Shown one piece after another: positions 11,703-21,595 of a stretch of 64,000 bases of DNA; position 1 is the stretch's first letter; each line of letters starts with the position of its first letter. The stretch is from NCBI GenBank assembly GCA_963921825.1, contig OY997593.1, forward strand, positions 65,332,039 to 65,396,038. Direction: 5' to 3'. This stretch comes from Erodium maritimum. Lineage: Eukaryota; Streptophyta; Magnoliopsida; Geraniales; Geraniaceae. The position numbers were made by a program, and so were the translations under genes. Below the pieces are notes generated by a model. That model was given only the letters and a program-made list of their open reading frames with translations. It was not told the origin of the DNA and searched no databases.

Positions 11703-11957
11703 CTAGGTGTGGTTCATAGCTCGAAGCATGTCAAACATAAGAGCCTCTTGGTTGGCCTTCTCCAGCGGGATCCAGTCGAATGTGCCAAGAGCAACGACTT
11801 CAGCGTATTTCCTGTTCTATGACATCTGGCACTTCATAATGCGGGCTTTTGTGCGCTCGAACCTACCACAAAAGCGTTGTTCTCGCTCGATCATGTACAT
11901 TACTGGTGACGGACTCTTATCAGCCTGGGAAACACCGATTTCATTCTGGGAATCCAT
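11703..11957 (-). pseudogene. Small element ORF with one stop codon
   Basis: An 84-codon frame from ATG at 11,957 (MDSQNEIGVSQADKSPS) to TAG at 11,703-11,705. It is interrupted only by one TAG at 11,817-11,819. The second half reads YAEVVALGTFDWIPLEKANQ. A good TATA box on the same strand (CCTATAAAAG, about 12,023-12,032) lies about 70 bases upstream of the ATG. This spacing and the continuous frame suggest a once-real gene of the Harbinger element. It resembles no family that I can name. Confidence 0.35.
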
Positions 11958-12189
11958 ATATTGGGTTGGAGACTATTTTTGGAAGGAGTTGTTGTTGCCT
12001 TTTATACATGAGGATGTGTGGGCTTTTATAGGCAGCTGAATCGGCCAAGAAGGTAGTATTGTGAAGGTCCACGGTTCATCTTACGAGAAAATAAAGTTGT
12101 CGAAATATAGATAAACGGGGTGTTAGAAAATCAGCAAAACTTATTGTCCTTATATGAAACAGAGATATGAAATTACATTGAACTCAACT

Positions 12190-13300
12190 AGTTTTCATCA
12201 TCCATAACGGCCTCCCTCCTAAACAAAGTCCAAATGTGTTCAATAAGATCAGCCTTGAGTTGTTGTTGCACTGCTGGACCTGGCTTGAGTGGTTTCGGAT
12301 GTAATTGTAACTTGATAATAGATCTTGATGGACGGGTATGATTGGTTCTTCGGATGAGAGTCGTTCAATTTCTCCTTGATAAGTGTTACATTCATCGTCC
12401 ACAATCATGTTGTGTATAATAGTGCACACTTGTATTATTATAGCCAATTTCCTATTGTACCAACCCCGAACAGGCCTACTAATGATATGGAAACGATCTT
12501 GCAGAATTCCGAATGCTCTCTCCACATACCTCCTTGCGGCCTCCTATTTCTTTGGGTATAACACGTGCCTCGGTAGTCGTGGTGTATGGATAGAATTTAC
12601 AAATGCTGCCCATGGTGGGTAAATTATGCAGTTAAGTAGTAAGGAGTGTTCTAGTACGTACTGTTGACCTCAAATGTGACCACATGCTGCTCATCTCGAT
12701 ATACGTGAGCAAATATGGACGATTGGTTTAAGAAATTAATATCGTTGTTCAAACTCGGCATACCAAAGTATGCGTGCCAAATCTAGGTGTCGGGTCCTGC
12801 AACTGCTTCAAGCATGACCGTAGGTCCATAATGATCGCCTCACTCGTGAACCCCCTGATGCACTTTTGGATAATTCTTCCACACCCAATGCATATAATCA
12901 AGGATGTCGATACAATCTGGAAAACCACGAGTTTCATTCCCACACATAATGTAAGCAATATCATTACCGTTCAACGTCCTAAGATAATTTTTACCAAAGA
13001 CTTTGATTACGGCAAAGAAAAATGGTGCATGCATTCGAGGGCCGTTGTCTCGGCCATTTTCAAATACTCCTCAAGGTTGCCAACCGAAGCACCATAGCAC
13101 AACATCTGTATAGTTGTCGTAAACTTTTGAATTTTTGAGAACCCAACCCGATTATGACAATCAAATTTTTGTTTGAAGTAGTCATCGAACTTTGACACGC
13201 CATCTGCTGGTTTCATGAAAACGTATTGCCTCATTCGGAAACGACGACGGAACATTTTTTCATCGTACATTGAGGTTTCTACTAAGTAGTTGGACATAAG
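12190..13300 (-). pseudogene. Harbinger-type (Plant_tran) transposase, decayed
   Basis: Fragments in shifting frames, in the correct order for the plant PIF/Harbinger transposase family (PF04827-like). First comes FRRRFRMRQYVF with IQMLCYGASVGNLEEYLKMAE and TALECMH (13,297-13,025). Next are VFGKNYLRTLNGND and RGFPDCIDILDYMHWVWKN, which holds the first catalytic Asp (to 12,840). Then IWHAYFGMPSLNNDINFL with the second Asp (about 12,770), and MERAFGILQDRFHII...IIHNMIVDDE (12,525-12,390). Several frameshifts and stops make it nonfunctional. It is the only transposase recognisable in the window. Confidence 0.85.
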
Positions 13301-13690
13301 CCAGTCGTGAGTAGCGCTTCGATCTCTGGAAATATAATTCCTTTTCTGATTCCCTCGGATGGGTTAGGTCATTCGTGCCTTTTTTTCTCCCTAACTTTTA
13401 CCGTAGAGACTCCAACATCTCTTTCTCCGCTTCTCTGGTCCTTGCACATAAAATTGCATAGTCGATTTAATCGCCATCGTACTCCTCGATACTCAATGAA
13501 TTCATAAAGAAATGACAATAATACAAAAAATTAAGAGAAATGATAGATTTTTTTTGGTGTGGGACTACATTTTTGAACAAACAAGTAGAGTATTTATAAA
13601 AAAAAAAAATTCTTTTAAAAAATACTATATTTTTTCCGTCAACCTGCTGACTCAAACACGTGACAGAATCGTCACGCATAATCAAATTTG

Positions 13691-14256
13691 GTGCGTTGAT
13701 TCTGTCCATGTGTCGCTCGCTGATTCGGGCGGTCAACAGCAAATCTACAGAAACGACTTTACAGACGGTCTATAGAATCGTAGACTGTCTAAACTTGTCC
13801 TCCTGATTCAAAGCAATTACAATCTGATTCGACGACTCGACGAGAAAAATCAACTTTTTCGTCGATTTCGATACCCAATTCGACACACAACACTGTGGAT
13901 GGTCTAATAAACGTAGATACAAATACGTATGGTAAATTAATAGAAATTAATACTGTAAAGATTAAACCATTCATCGCGCTGATTTTGTCCACGTGTCGCT
14001 CGCTGATTCGGGCGGTCAACGATGAATCTACAGAAACGACTTTATAGACGGTTTGTAGAATCGTTGTCTGTCTAAACCTGTCCTCCCGATTCAAAGCAAT
14101 TACAATATGATTCGACGACTCGACGAGAAAAATCAACATTTTCGTCGATTTCGATGCCCAATTCGACGCACAAAACTGTGGATGGTCTAATAAACGTAGA
14201 TACAAATACATATGGTAGATTAATAGAAATTAATACTGTAAAGATTAAACCATTCA
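13691..14256. repeat. 283-bp tandem duplication over the Harbinger right end
   Basis: Two units, 13,691-13,973 and 13,974-14,256, are aligned with a constant 283-bp offset (for example CGCTCGCTGATTCGGGCGG and AAAGATTAAACCATTCA recur at that spacing). Each unit contains about 214 bp of transposon end, the TIR, the TAA and about 69 bp of flanking DNA. Unit junctions are estimated to within a few bases. The copies differ at roughly one base in ten to fifteen by eye. Confidence 0.9.
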
Positions 14257-15525
14257 GAATTGGAACTTAAATAAAAAAAATAGTTCACCCTCTCTCTAAA
14301 ATCCTCTCCCTTCTCGGATACCGTCTAATCCTAGCTCGCCATACTCTTCAACCGTCGACGGTGGCTTTGGTGGCTACGGCCATCAAGATCATTGTTGGCT
14401 CCCTCTTCTCTCTCTTATCCTTTCCCCTTTCTTCTACCTCTTTTTGGGACGTGATTTCGGACCTGTAGTGCTTCTTCTCGCCTCCCTTCCACAAATCTGA
14501 CCCCTTGGGTAGATCTGGCCTACTCATCCTTCTTCAGGTGTGTTATAGTCTGGAGGTAAGGCAGGGGCGGTTTTGGGTTGCGAGTTGACTGGTGGATGCT
14601 CTCTAGGCCGTGGAACTCCTTCCCCTGTTGGTTTTCCTTCAGATCCTTCACTCGGGTTCATTTTCTCCTCTTAGAAGAGATTTGAGCCTGACCACTTCTC
14701 TGGTGGTTGCTGGTTTGGTTTGGTCGGCCACGAAGATTATGTCATGTACATATCTAAGGGATTGGGTGATTCGGCTCCCATTCTCACCTCGCTTTTCTTT
14801 TAGGTAATCCTTTTCCCGTCTTCTTCCCTTTTGAGATCTACGTTTCCTCGACCTTAATGGTGAGATCGAGGCCTCACGGGCGGGGTTGGCCTCCTTGAGG
14901 AGTTATGCACAAGGGCTTTGTTGTATCTCAAAGTGTTGAATTTGAGGGGAAGGTTTTGCTGGTTGTGAGGATTCTGGTGGGTCTGTGGGCTAGGTGATAG
15001 TGAGTTTCCTTGACCGGTTCAGAGGGTGTGTTCTGGAGGTCACTTTTCACTTCGCAGTGGTTGTTGCTAGTGTTGTTCGTGTGGGTGTATCGTTCTGCCT
15101 CCAGCTTGGTGATATGCGTCTTCTACAAGGGCTTCTTACTTTCTTTATTGTCATTTTTTTGTTTGTTTTTCTTCTATTATTTTGGCTTAAGGGTTGTTAA
15201 ATCTGGGTATGAAGACCTATTTTGTTTGTTTGTTCACTGTTTTTCCGGGTTTAAAGATTGTAAAATATGGGTTTGTAGACCTATTTTGTTGATTAGTTAC
15301 TTGTTCTTGTTCTAGACTCAGTCTTTTGTTGTTGAGATTCCGTGTAGGAATACTCGTGTCTGTTTGTTTCAAGTTAAGAAAATCTGGTTATTAAAACTAT
15401 TGTTTAGTTGTGGTGGTTTGAGGTGTCTAGACGATATATTCTCTTATGTATTTAAGGGTTGATCCATTGTTCTTTGTTTTCGTTTTGAAAACAAATAATT
15501 ATCTATATATATATTTCTTTCAAAC
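14257..15525 (+). mobile_element. LINE-derived nonautonomous element, 1.27 kb
   Basis: Bounded by a perfect 17-bp target duplication AAAGATTAAACCATTCA at 14,240-14,256 and 15,526-15,542. It starts near a CT-rich leader (TTCACCCTCTCTC), is GC-rich at the 5' side, and its T-rich 3' part holds two copies of the phrase AAAT(C/A)TGGGT...AGACCTATT (about 15,199-15,285). It ends in TTTTCGTTTTGAAAAC followed by an AT tract. There is no endonuclease or RT. The leader and phrase match 4567-5893. The long duplication proves retrotransposition rather than segmental duplication. Confidence 0.75.
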
Positions 15526-15835
15526 AAAGATTAAACCATTCAAGTACTATGGCTGGCTCTTTGTTTATAATTAACTTAGAGTAGAATAAATGAGTAGGTG
15601 AACGTGGGTCCTTTTGCCAATAAAACATTTCATTCATTTACCACATAGTAAATTAGTAATCCCAAATAGTCAGTGTGAACTCATCTAGCTGAAGCATAAT
15701 GAAATCTGTCCACATTTTCTACGGAGCACACATGGGTGACATATATGGAGTTTTGTTTGTCACTGTGCTCAAGAAAGACTAAAACTTCTTTTCAAATATA
15801 AAAAATAATAGGTGAATCATTTATTAATTTACAAT

Positions 15836-15843
15836 TATAAATA
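15836..15843 (+). promoter_or_regulatory. TATA box of the 107-residue protein gene
   Basis: TATAAATA lies 100 bases before the start codon and is followed about 30 bases later by a CT-rich, plant-like leader. This position is normal for a core promoter of the gene at 15,944. Confidence 0.6.
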
Positions 15844-15943
15844 CCCCTGACCCTTACTCCTCCATCATCTTACATGGTCTTGTTCTTCTGATCTCTCCCA
15901 TCATATAGAGCTCAAGGTTTGTTCCATAAAACCCCAATTAACA

Positions 15944-16267
15944 ATGGGAAATTGCATGGAGACAACATGCATGCAGTGGCCAGTGGCAGAAGTGCAATTA
16001 GAGGAGGTTAAGGAGGGTGAGAAGGGGAGTGATATGCAGAGAAGAGGAGTGAGGATTAAAGTGGTGCTGACAAGGGAGGAGCTGGAGTGGCTGATTCTGG
16101 AGTTGAAGGGTCAGAAAAGTGGATCAACTGAGAAGAGAAGTTTAGAGGATGTTCTTGCTGAAATTGAGAGATCCAGAGCCTCCCTTGAAGAAGAAGAAGA
16201 GGAAGAAAGATGGAAGCCTACCCTCCACACCATCCCTGAGCTTCCTGAAATGGACAGATGTTTATGA
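15944..16267 (+). CDS. Small plant protein with MGNC acylation motif
   Basis: A single-exon gene of 107 codons. The start context AACAATGGGA is good and a TATA box lies 100 bases upstream. The N-terminus MGNC is a strong N-myristoylation site (Gly2) with an adjacent Cys for palmitoylation, so plasma-membrane attachment is inferred. After a short variable, acidic region, residues 36-43 (VRIKVVLT) and 44-55 (REELEWLILELK) form a conserved-looking strand-helix block. RSLEDVLAEIERSR and a Glu run (residues 82-88) follow, with a tryptophan-containing tail. This arrangement recurs in small uncharacterised plant proteins. Biochemical function is unknown. No transmembrane segment. It is the only intact ordinary gene among the transposons of the left half. 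Confidence 0.82.
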   Translation: MGNCMETTCMQWPVAEVQLEEVKEGEKGSDMQRRGVRIKVVLTREELEWLILELKGQKSGSTEKRSLEDVLAEIERSRASLEEEEEEERWKPTLHTIPELPEMDRCL

Positions 16268-16889
16268 TTCAGTACTCCTCTGTTTCTTCTCATTTTTGTA
16301 AATTTAGCCTTAGTTTCTTCTTTTTTACTACCATAGTGTTGAGATGTTCATGATAGATATTTTTTGTTCAAGGTTTATTGACTATTATGCTGTTGTTATT
16401 AGTGGTTGAATCTTTTGACTAGGTAAGATTTGATGTCATGTCTTTGAACTTACATAATTTCAAGTGAATTAAACAAAAGCTAGAGTTATGTAATGATAGA
16501 AGCATTTAGAAGAAAGTGATATGTTTGATTGCTTCAATGATTCGGTTGGCAACTATCTATGTGGTGGTTCATACAAGGAAGTAAATTCAAATTCGGGATG
16601 TGATTTTGACTTGGCAATGTAAGAAAAGGCAAATGCGAGATTTTGAGGTACTGATTGAATGACCCGATTTGGTGACCCAACGATCAAGTCACCATACATT
16701 ACTACATTAGGCTTTGAAATTGAATTATTTGGTAGTTGAGTAGTAGTGATAAAAACCCAATAAAAAGTAACACTTAATAATAATATCGTGTGAGAGAAGT
16801 TATGTTGGCAACATCGTTTTGAGAACGAGTTCTCGACGTCGGGACTGAGGATCGACGCACACCAAGAACTCCCGGCCTGAGCAACCCAA
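16268..16889. other. Gene 3' flank and unrecognised sequence
   Basis: T-rich 3' flank of the small gene, then AT-rich sequence. A minus-strand open stretch at 16,553-16,800 (ending LYEPPHR) has no known domain. Nothing else is supported. Confidence 0.4.
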
Positions 16890-17245
16890 TGTCTTAGATG
16901 GACATGCACGATGTCGCTGCTGAAGATGTCGATGATCCACGACCAAGACCAGTTCGCGGGTGTCGCCCAATAGGTCGGAATGCAACAAAGGCTAGGAAGG
17001 GGAAGGGTAAGGAGACGACCGATAATCCTGCCCACGCCGCATTGGCCGAAAGCTTGAGGGCCATCGAGCAGGAGCGGTCGGCGCAGCTACTGGCCCATGA
17101 GTCCCTTATACGGGAGTTCCGCTTACGTCAAGATAAGGATACCTCCAACATGGAGCCCGATGATTTGGCAACCCATCGGCTTTTCTCCTCGGCATGGCCA
17201 AGAGGGTTTCATTGTTGGTCTGATATATTGTTCAATGGCTTTTGA
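16890..17245 (+). pseudogene. NAM-associated-like fragment
   Basis: A frame open for 115 codons reads MDMHDVAAEDVDDPRPRPVR, then RPIGRNATKARKGKGKE, then ALAESLRAIEQERSAQLL. The 'RPIGR.AAKA.KGK' phrase followed by a long charged helix is typical of the C-terminal domain of NAM-associated/Myb-like proteins. In plants these are the accessory ORF of PIF/Harbinger elements as well as derived host genes. No DNA-binding domain precedes it, and the frame ends in unrelated sequence. I read it as a relic of a transposon accessory gene. No TIR was found around it. Confidence 0.5.
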
Positions 17246-17989
17246 TAATACCGAATTGTGCTATTTGTACTCGGCTAATTGAATATTAATCAACATTATT
17301 TATGTTTCAGGATGTTTGGGAGGTTTATCATTCTATCGCACAACGCTAGCAACATTCCACCAGAAAATTACTGCAACACGTACAACAGTATACCAGATGT
17401 GTACCAACAAATAACGACTAAATTAAAGAAGCGGAAGAGGAATTAACAGAGCTTTCTTAGTCGAACCATTTTTCATAGTTGTAATTTACATTCAAGTCGA
17501 ACAATCGTACCCGGCCATCGTTTTAAAACATTGAACCGTCAAGATTTCGATAAATCCAAGCATGACGCTGTACGTCATTTATTCATGATTCAATCAGGAT
17601 GTAATTATTGTTATGACCAACAGGAGATTAGACTGCGCTTCAAAATCTACTCAAGATCTAGTCGGTGTTCTATTCAGATTTTAATTCCTAAAAAAACATC
17701 CAATTAAACCGAACCTATTCGATTTAATTATACTCTATATGATCTTACTATTTGTCAAAACTGTACCAAGGTCGACTTGCAGTTGCAGGATTTATAAATA
17801 TCCTATCCTTCATCGAAGCCTTTGGTGTCACACAAATTAAGGCGGAAGTTCCATAGAAGGTTTGACTAAATGATAAAGAATATTTGATTTTTTTTACCCT
17901 GTCTTATTGATCAATTTCAGGGATTCAAAGAGGATGAGAAAATAAAGTAAAATTAATTAATTTAAAATATACAGTCCACAGACTATATT
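17246..17989. other. Intergenic, nothing recognised
   Basis: AT-rich sequence without an ORF over 60 codons that looks coding, and without clear repeat boundaries. Its last 14 bases belong to the target duplication of the next element. Confidence 0.5.
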
Positions 17990-18003
17990 ATAGTTTTGCA
18001 AAA

Positions 18004-19398
18004 TAATATAGAGTAAGAATTAAATCTTTCTTAAACAAATATACAAGCATATGGTTAAGAACGTTTTTGATCCTACGTAGAGATCTCTTAAAAAACGCCG
18101 CAGCTCTCCCTCTCTGCTATTAGGGTTATGGTGAGTTTTGCGAACAACCTCGAGTTTCCATGGTGTTTTCGAGCGATCAGGACGGTGGGAAACATGGTTT
18201 CGAAGACGGGGTTCATATGGGACCTTGTCTCTCGGAGCAGGGCAGCCGAGAATCGAGCTATGGCTCGGGCTCGGAGAAGACGGAGGGGAAGTCGGTGGGA
18301 GACGACTTTGTGCTCTCAGCTGGCGTGATGACGGACAGGGAAGGCGGAGAGCCGATGGTTCAGCCGGTTTTCTCGATCGGGGTGCGGCCGGGAAGTGAGG
18401 AGAGTGCGCCGGCACAGTTGATGCAGTTTACGGCCCGAAACCGGGAGGAAGAAGGTTGGGTCGTGGGTGGACGAGTCCAGTCGGGACCGGCCTGCCTTCG
18501 GCGTACTCCGGCGAGGGGCCCTCGGCCGAGAGGGTTGGGAAGCGGCACAGGGCGTCGGGCACGGGTGTTGGGCGGTGTCCGGAGTGGAGAAGGCGGTGAT
18601 CGGCCTGGGGAGGGGGGAGATCTTGTTCCCGGTCGATCGCCGACCATGGGGAAGGACGTCCTCCTTATCCTGTTGTCATCGGACACGGCAGCACCGCCGG
18701 AGAAGTCGCCAGAGGCGGTTGCTTGGCGAAGAAGGAAGGGTAAGGGTCTGGCGGCGGCTGACGTTGCTAGGGTTTCGAGGGACCGGGAGGAGGAACATGT
18801 GGGCCTGGGCTGGGGTTTTATGGGAGATGTCCGACGGGCTGGAAACGTGGACCGGACTGGACTGGGCCAACACCCGGGCTGGATCAGAGGTGGAGATGGG
18901 GACCTGGCTCAGTGGGCACCTACAGCGGCGGGGGGCTTCAAGCACCCTCGCCTCCAGGAATGAGTACCGAGGGGGCCAGGGAGGGTTTGGTTGACTGTAC
19001 CTTCTCCCTGGTGTATAGGTGGCATTGGTACCACCAACAGTTGATGGGTTACTTCTCTACCACTTCAGAGTCAGCAATCCCGCGTTCAGGAGCCCTACCA
19101 TTATCAGTCAAGGGAGGACGACGCACGCTGACATACCGGGGGAGTAATCGGTCCACCACTGCACGTTTATCCTCTGATCTGCTCGATCAGTTTCTTATGG
19201 TTGGAGTATACTGTATCGGTATCCCAGGATGCTACCGCAGTCCCACACCCCCGACCGCCATTATACCTAAGAGCACAATTTACTTTCCTGCTATTGTCTT
19301 TCATGTTTTGATAGGTTGGTTATTATGTATGGTGCCTCCTGCTTTCGCATGCACCAAAATGCTTTTCAATTTATAATATTCTCGTTTATCTAAAAAAA
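18004..19398 (+). mobile_element. LINE-derived nonautonomous element, 1.4 kb
   Basis: A 14-bp target duplication ATAGTTTTGCAAAA flanks it (17,990-18,003 and 19,399-19,412). The 3' end GTTTATCTAAAAAAA resembles the 3' end of the full LINE at 6009 (TTATCTAAAAAAAAA), suggesting the same machinery moved it. The interior is GC-rich and open on the plus strand (18,160-18,963, 267 codons, Gly/Arg-rich). It lacks endonuclease, RT and a recognisable zinc knuckle. It appears to be a LINE 5' region joined to a LINE 3' end. Confidence 0.75.
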
Positions 19399-19562
19399 AT
19401 AGTTTTGCAAAAAATTATATCATGTAATGTAATAATAATTTATTTTCAAATACTTTAATAAATCAAAGAAATAAAAACTATTTTAAAAGATGAACTTGAA
19501 ACACAAATATTGGAAAAATTGATGGAAAAGTCTACCATTAATAAATGTGCCGCAAAAAGTGG

Positions 19563-21595
19563 TAGATGTATGTGGGCTCAAATAACAAATAAATAACCAT
19601 TAATTCTTATTTTAAAAACCAGAATCTTAGGGTTAGGAGATCTCAATCCTGGTCGTCGTCATAAAAATTGTTATTATGCACAATGTTTGTCATGTAGAGA
19701 TTACTCGTGAGTCTCTTTATTTCTATGATCATAGTATTGTTCTCTTCTATAGTTATTGTATCGGAAGGATGGTGAATCGACGATGATCCGCAACTCCTTG
19801 AGGCCGACCGGTAAAACTCAAGGTCGTTTCTTCGATTGCAAGCAACCCGTCATTGGCTCTTCCTCCGCTGCCTACAGTCGTATCCTCCCCTCATCCTCTT
19901 CCCACGGCTGGGACTCCTACCATCCCTCCTCTACAACGAGATCATGGACGAGGGAAAGCTCTGGTCGACGACTCCCCGAGGTCGGCTTTGGAAGTTTTTG
20001 GTGTTGGCCTACCACTTCCTAACGTGGATAGGGTTCCGCTCATCCCCTCTCTCCTAACCGTCCCTACTGGACTGGTCCGTGGCCGGAAGGGGGTCCAATC
20101 CTCGGAGGGAACCCTATCACCCTTGGCGTCGACTTTGTCGGATTTGTTGACCTCCATGGCGTGTCTTCAAGACAGTCTCTCGTCTTGCTCTCTTGATGAG
20201 GATGAGGAGGTGGAGGTGGTGGTCCCGTACTCTCGTGCACCAACAGTTCGGGATGGTGGGAAAGTTATGGGCACCAAAACCTCCCCAAAAGGACGTCCTC
20301 CTACGGATCATCACCACTGCGTGAGGGCGGTCCGCGGAGGGTCTGGTCATCAAAGATATCGGTCCAGCTATCTTCGGCTTCTACTTTAGGTCGGCTGAGG
20401 CTCCGTCTTGGGTCAAGGGGAATGAACTCCAGTGCTTCGACGAGCGTCCTCTCTTGCTCGGAGATATGGATCCCTTGGCCCAGGCACGTCCTGTTTTTGA
20501 CCGACCACATCTGTGGGTCCATGCCTGAGGTCTTCCGTCTTTGGTTCGGATGAAAGCGACAGGGGAAACGATTGACGCGACACTAGGAGCTTGTGTGGAA
20601 GTCTCATGCGATCAGTGGAGGATGTGTTGGGGAGGAGTTGTGAGGGTGCGGTTTGGCATCTCGTGGAACGCCCTCTCAGGTGCGGCCTCTTGATGCGCTT
20701 TAAGGAATTCCCGGACCCTGTAAGGGTCGAGCTGACATATGCAAAGCTCTCAACGTTCTACTTCAATTGTGGGAGGATCGTCCACATAGTTCGGGAGTGC
20801 AAGATGGAGCTACGGGGTACCCCGAGGTATGATACCTCTATCCTAGAGTACTAGAGAGATCGATAGGTGAAGCACTACCCAATGGACTAAGAGGAGAAAG
20901 TTTTTTCAGTCATACCACCTTCTTTGGGTCGTTATCCCCAAGCATTGTATCTAAGGGCGCCTCATCTCGAGGAAGACGTTTGATTGTGTCCACAAACATT
21001 GTATCTGAGGATACAGGACCTCAGGCCAACACCCAGGCTAGGAAGGTGGACTCAGGCTGGAAAAATTTGGTGCCCGGCCAGCTCTCTGGTAGTAAGGACG
21101 CTGAAGTTCCAACGTCCATTCCACCTGGGCACATAGATAGGGACAGGGTCGGTGTTGATGAAATGAAGAGGGATAATGTTGGTGAACCCTGAGATGATCA
21201 GGCGAGGGCTGGTAAGCAGCCTCGCCAAGAGGGATGTTAATTTCCTTAGGCTTCAGGGACTCGCTCTAGCAGGGGTCCCTGGTTAAAGTCTTGCCTTCTA
21301 CAACTAATGCAGTCCAGGCTCGGGCATTTAAGTTGGACTTCCAGTTTCATTTTCCAAACCCCACCTTTCCTTCCTACCTATGTGGTGTCTCAATACCGTC
21401 TATGACGGTTATAGTGTTAATAGAATTACGAACAAATCTGTTTTGTGTTTGTTCTTCCTTAGTGGTCAAAAAATATGTTTTCTGTCGTACATCTATGTAA
21501 TTGAACTCTGATTTAATAAAATTACATAGTTCAAAAAAAAGATTCTGAAATTTAGTAAAATCCCTTCTGTTCAAAAAACAAATAAATAATCTATA
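19563..21595 (+). mobile_element. ORF1-only LINE derivative
   Basis: It contains a decayed LINE ORF1 (19,853-20,854) followed, without any endonuclease or RT, by a LINE 3' region. That 3' region (about 21,310-21,500) resembles the one at 41,095-41,230 (shared TTCCAACCCCCACCTTTC-like and ACCGT.T.TGACGGTTA words). A tail of eight A lies near 21,533. Possible target copies TGCCGCAAAAAGTGG (19,548-19,562) and TGCTGCAAAAAGTGG (21,596-21,610) differ by one base, but lie 55 bases beyond the A tail, so the exact ends are uncertain. Confidence 0.5.
19853..20854 (+). pseudogene. LINE ORF1 (DUF4283 and zinc knuckle) relic
   Basis: After a low-complexity, acidic N-terminal part, fragments in different frames read FDRPHLWVHA, IDATLGACVEVSCDQWRMCW and PDPVRVELTYAKLSTF. 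A degenerate CCHC zinc knuckle follows (FYFNCGRIVHIVRECK), in which the first Cys is replaced by Phe. This order is that of plant L1 ORF1 proteins, which bind element RNA. Frameshifts and the lost Cys show it is not functional. No ORF2 follows. Confidence 0.65.

Larger units (their letters stand above)
10822..14187. mobile_element. PIF/Harbinger DNA transposon, degenerate
   Basis: Left TIR GACCATCCATAGTG (10,822-10,835) matches inverted CACTGTGGATGGTC at 13,891-13,904 and ACTGTGGATGGTC at 14,175-14,187. Each is flanked by TAA, the standard 3-bp Harbinger target. The element encodes a decayed Plant_tran-type transposase on the minus strand plus two small minus-strand ORFs. The right end occurs twice because a 283-bp tandem duplication includes the end and about 69 bp of host flank. 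The element length is therefore 3.08 kb to the inner end or 3.37 kb to the outer one. No Myb/SANT partner ORF is recognisable inside. Confidence 0.8.

Noticed and set aside
16553..17035. Minus-strand frame of 160 codons
   Set aside because: It overlaps the NAM-associated-like fragment on the plus strand, which has the recognisable phrase; the minus reading has no domain.
18138..18994. Overlapping long GC-rich frames on both strands
   Set aside because: High GC keeps several frames open by chance; no domain is visible and the segment is inside a retrotransposed element with a target duplication.
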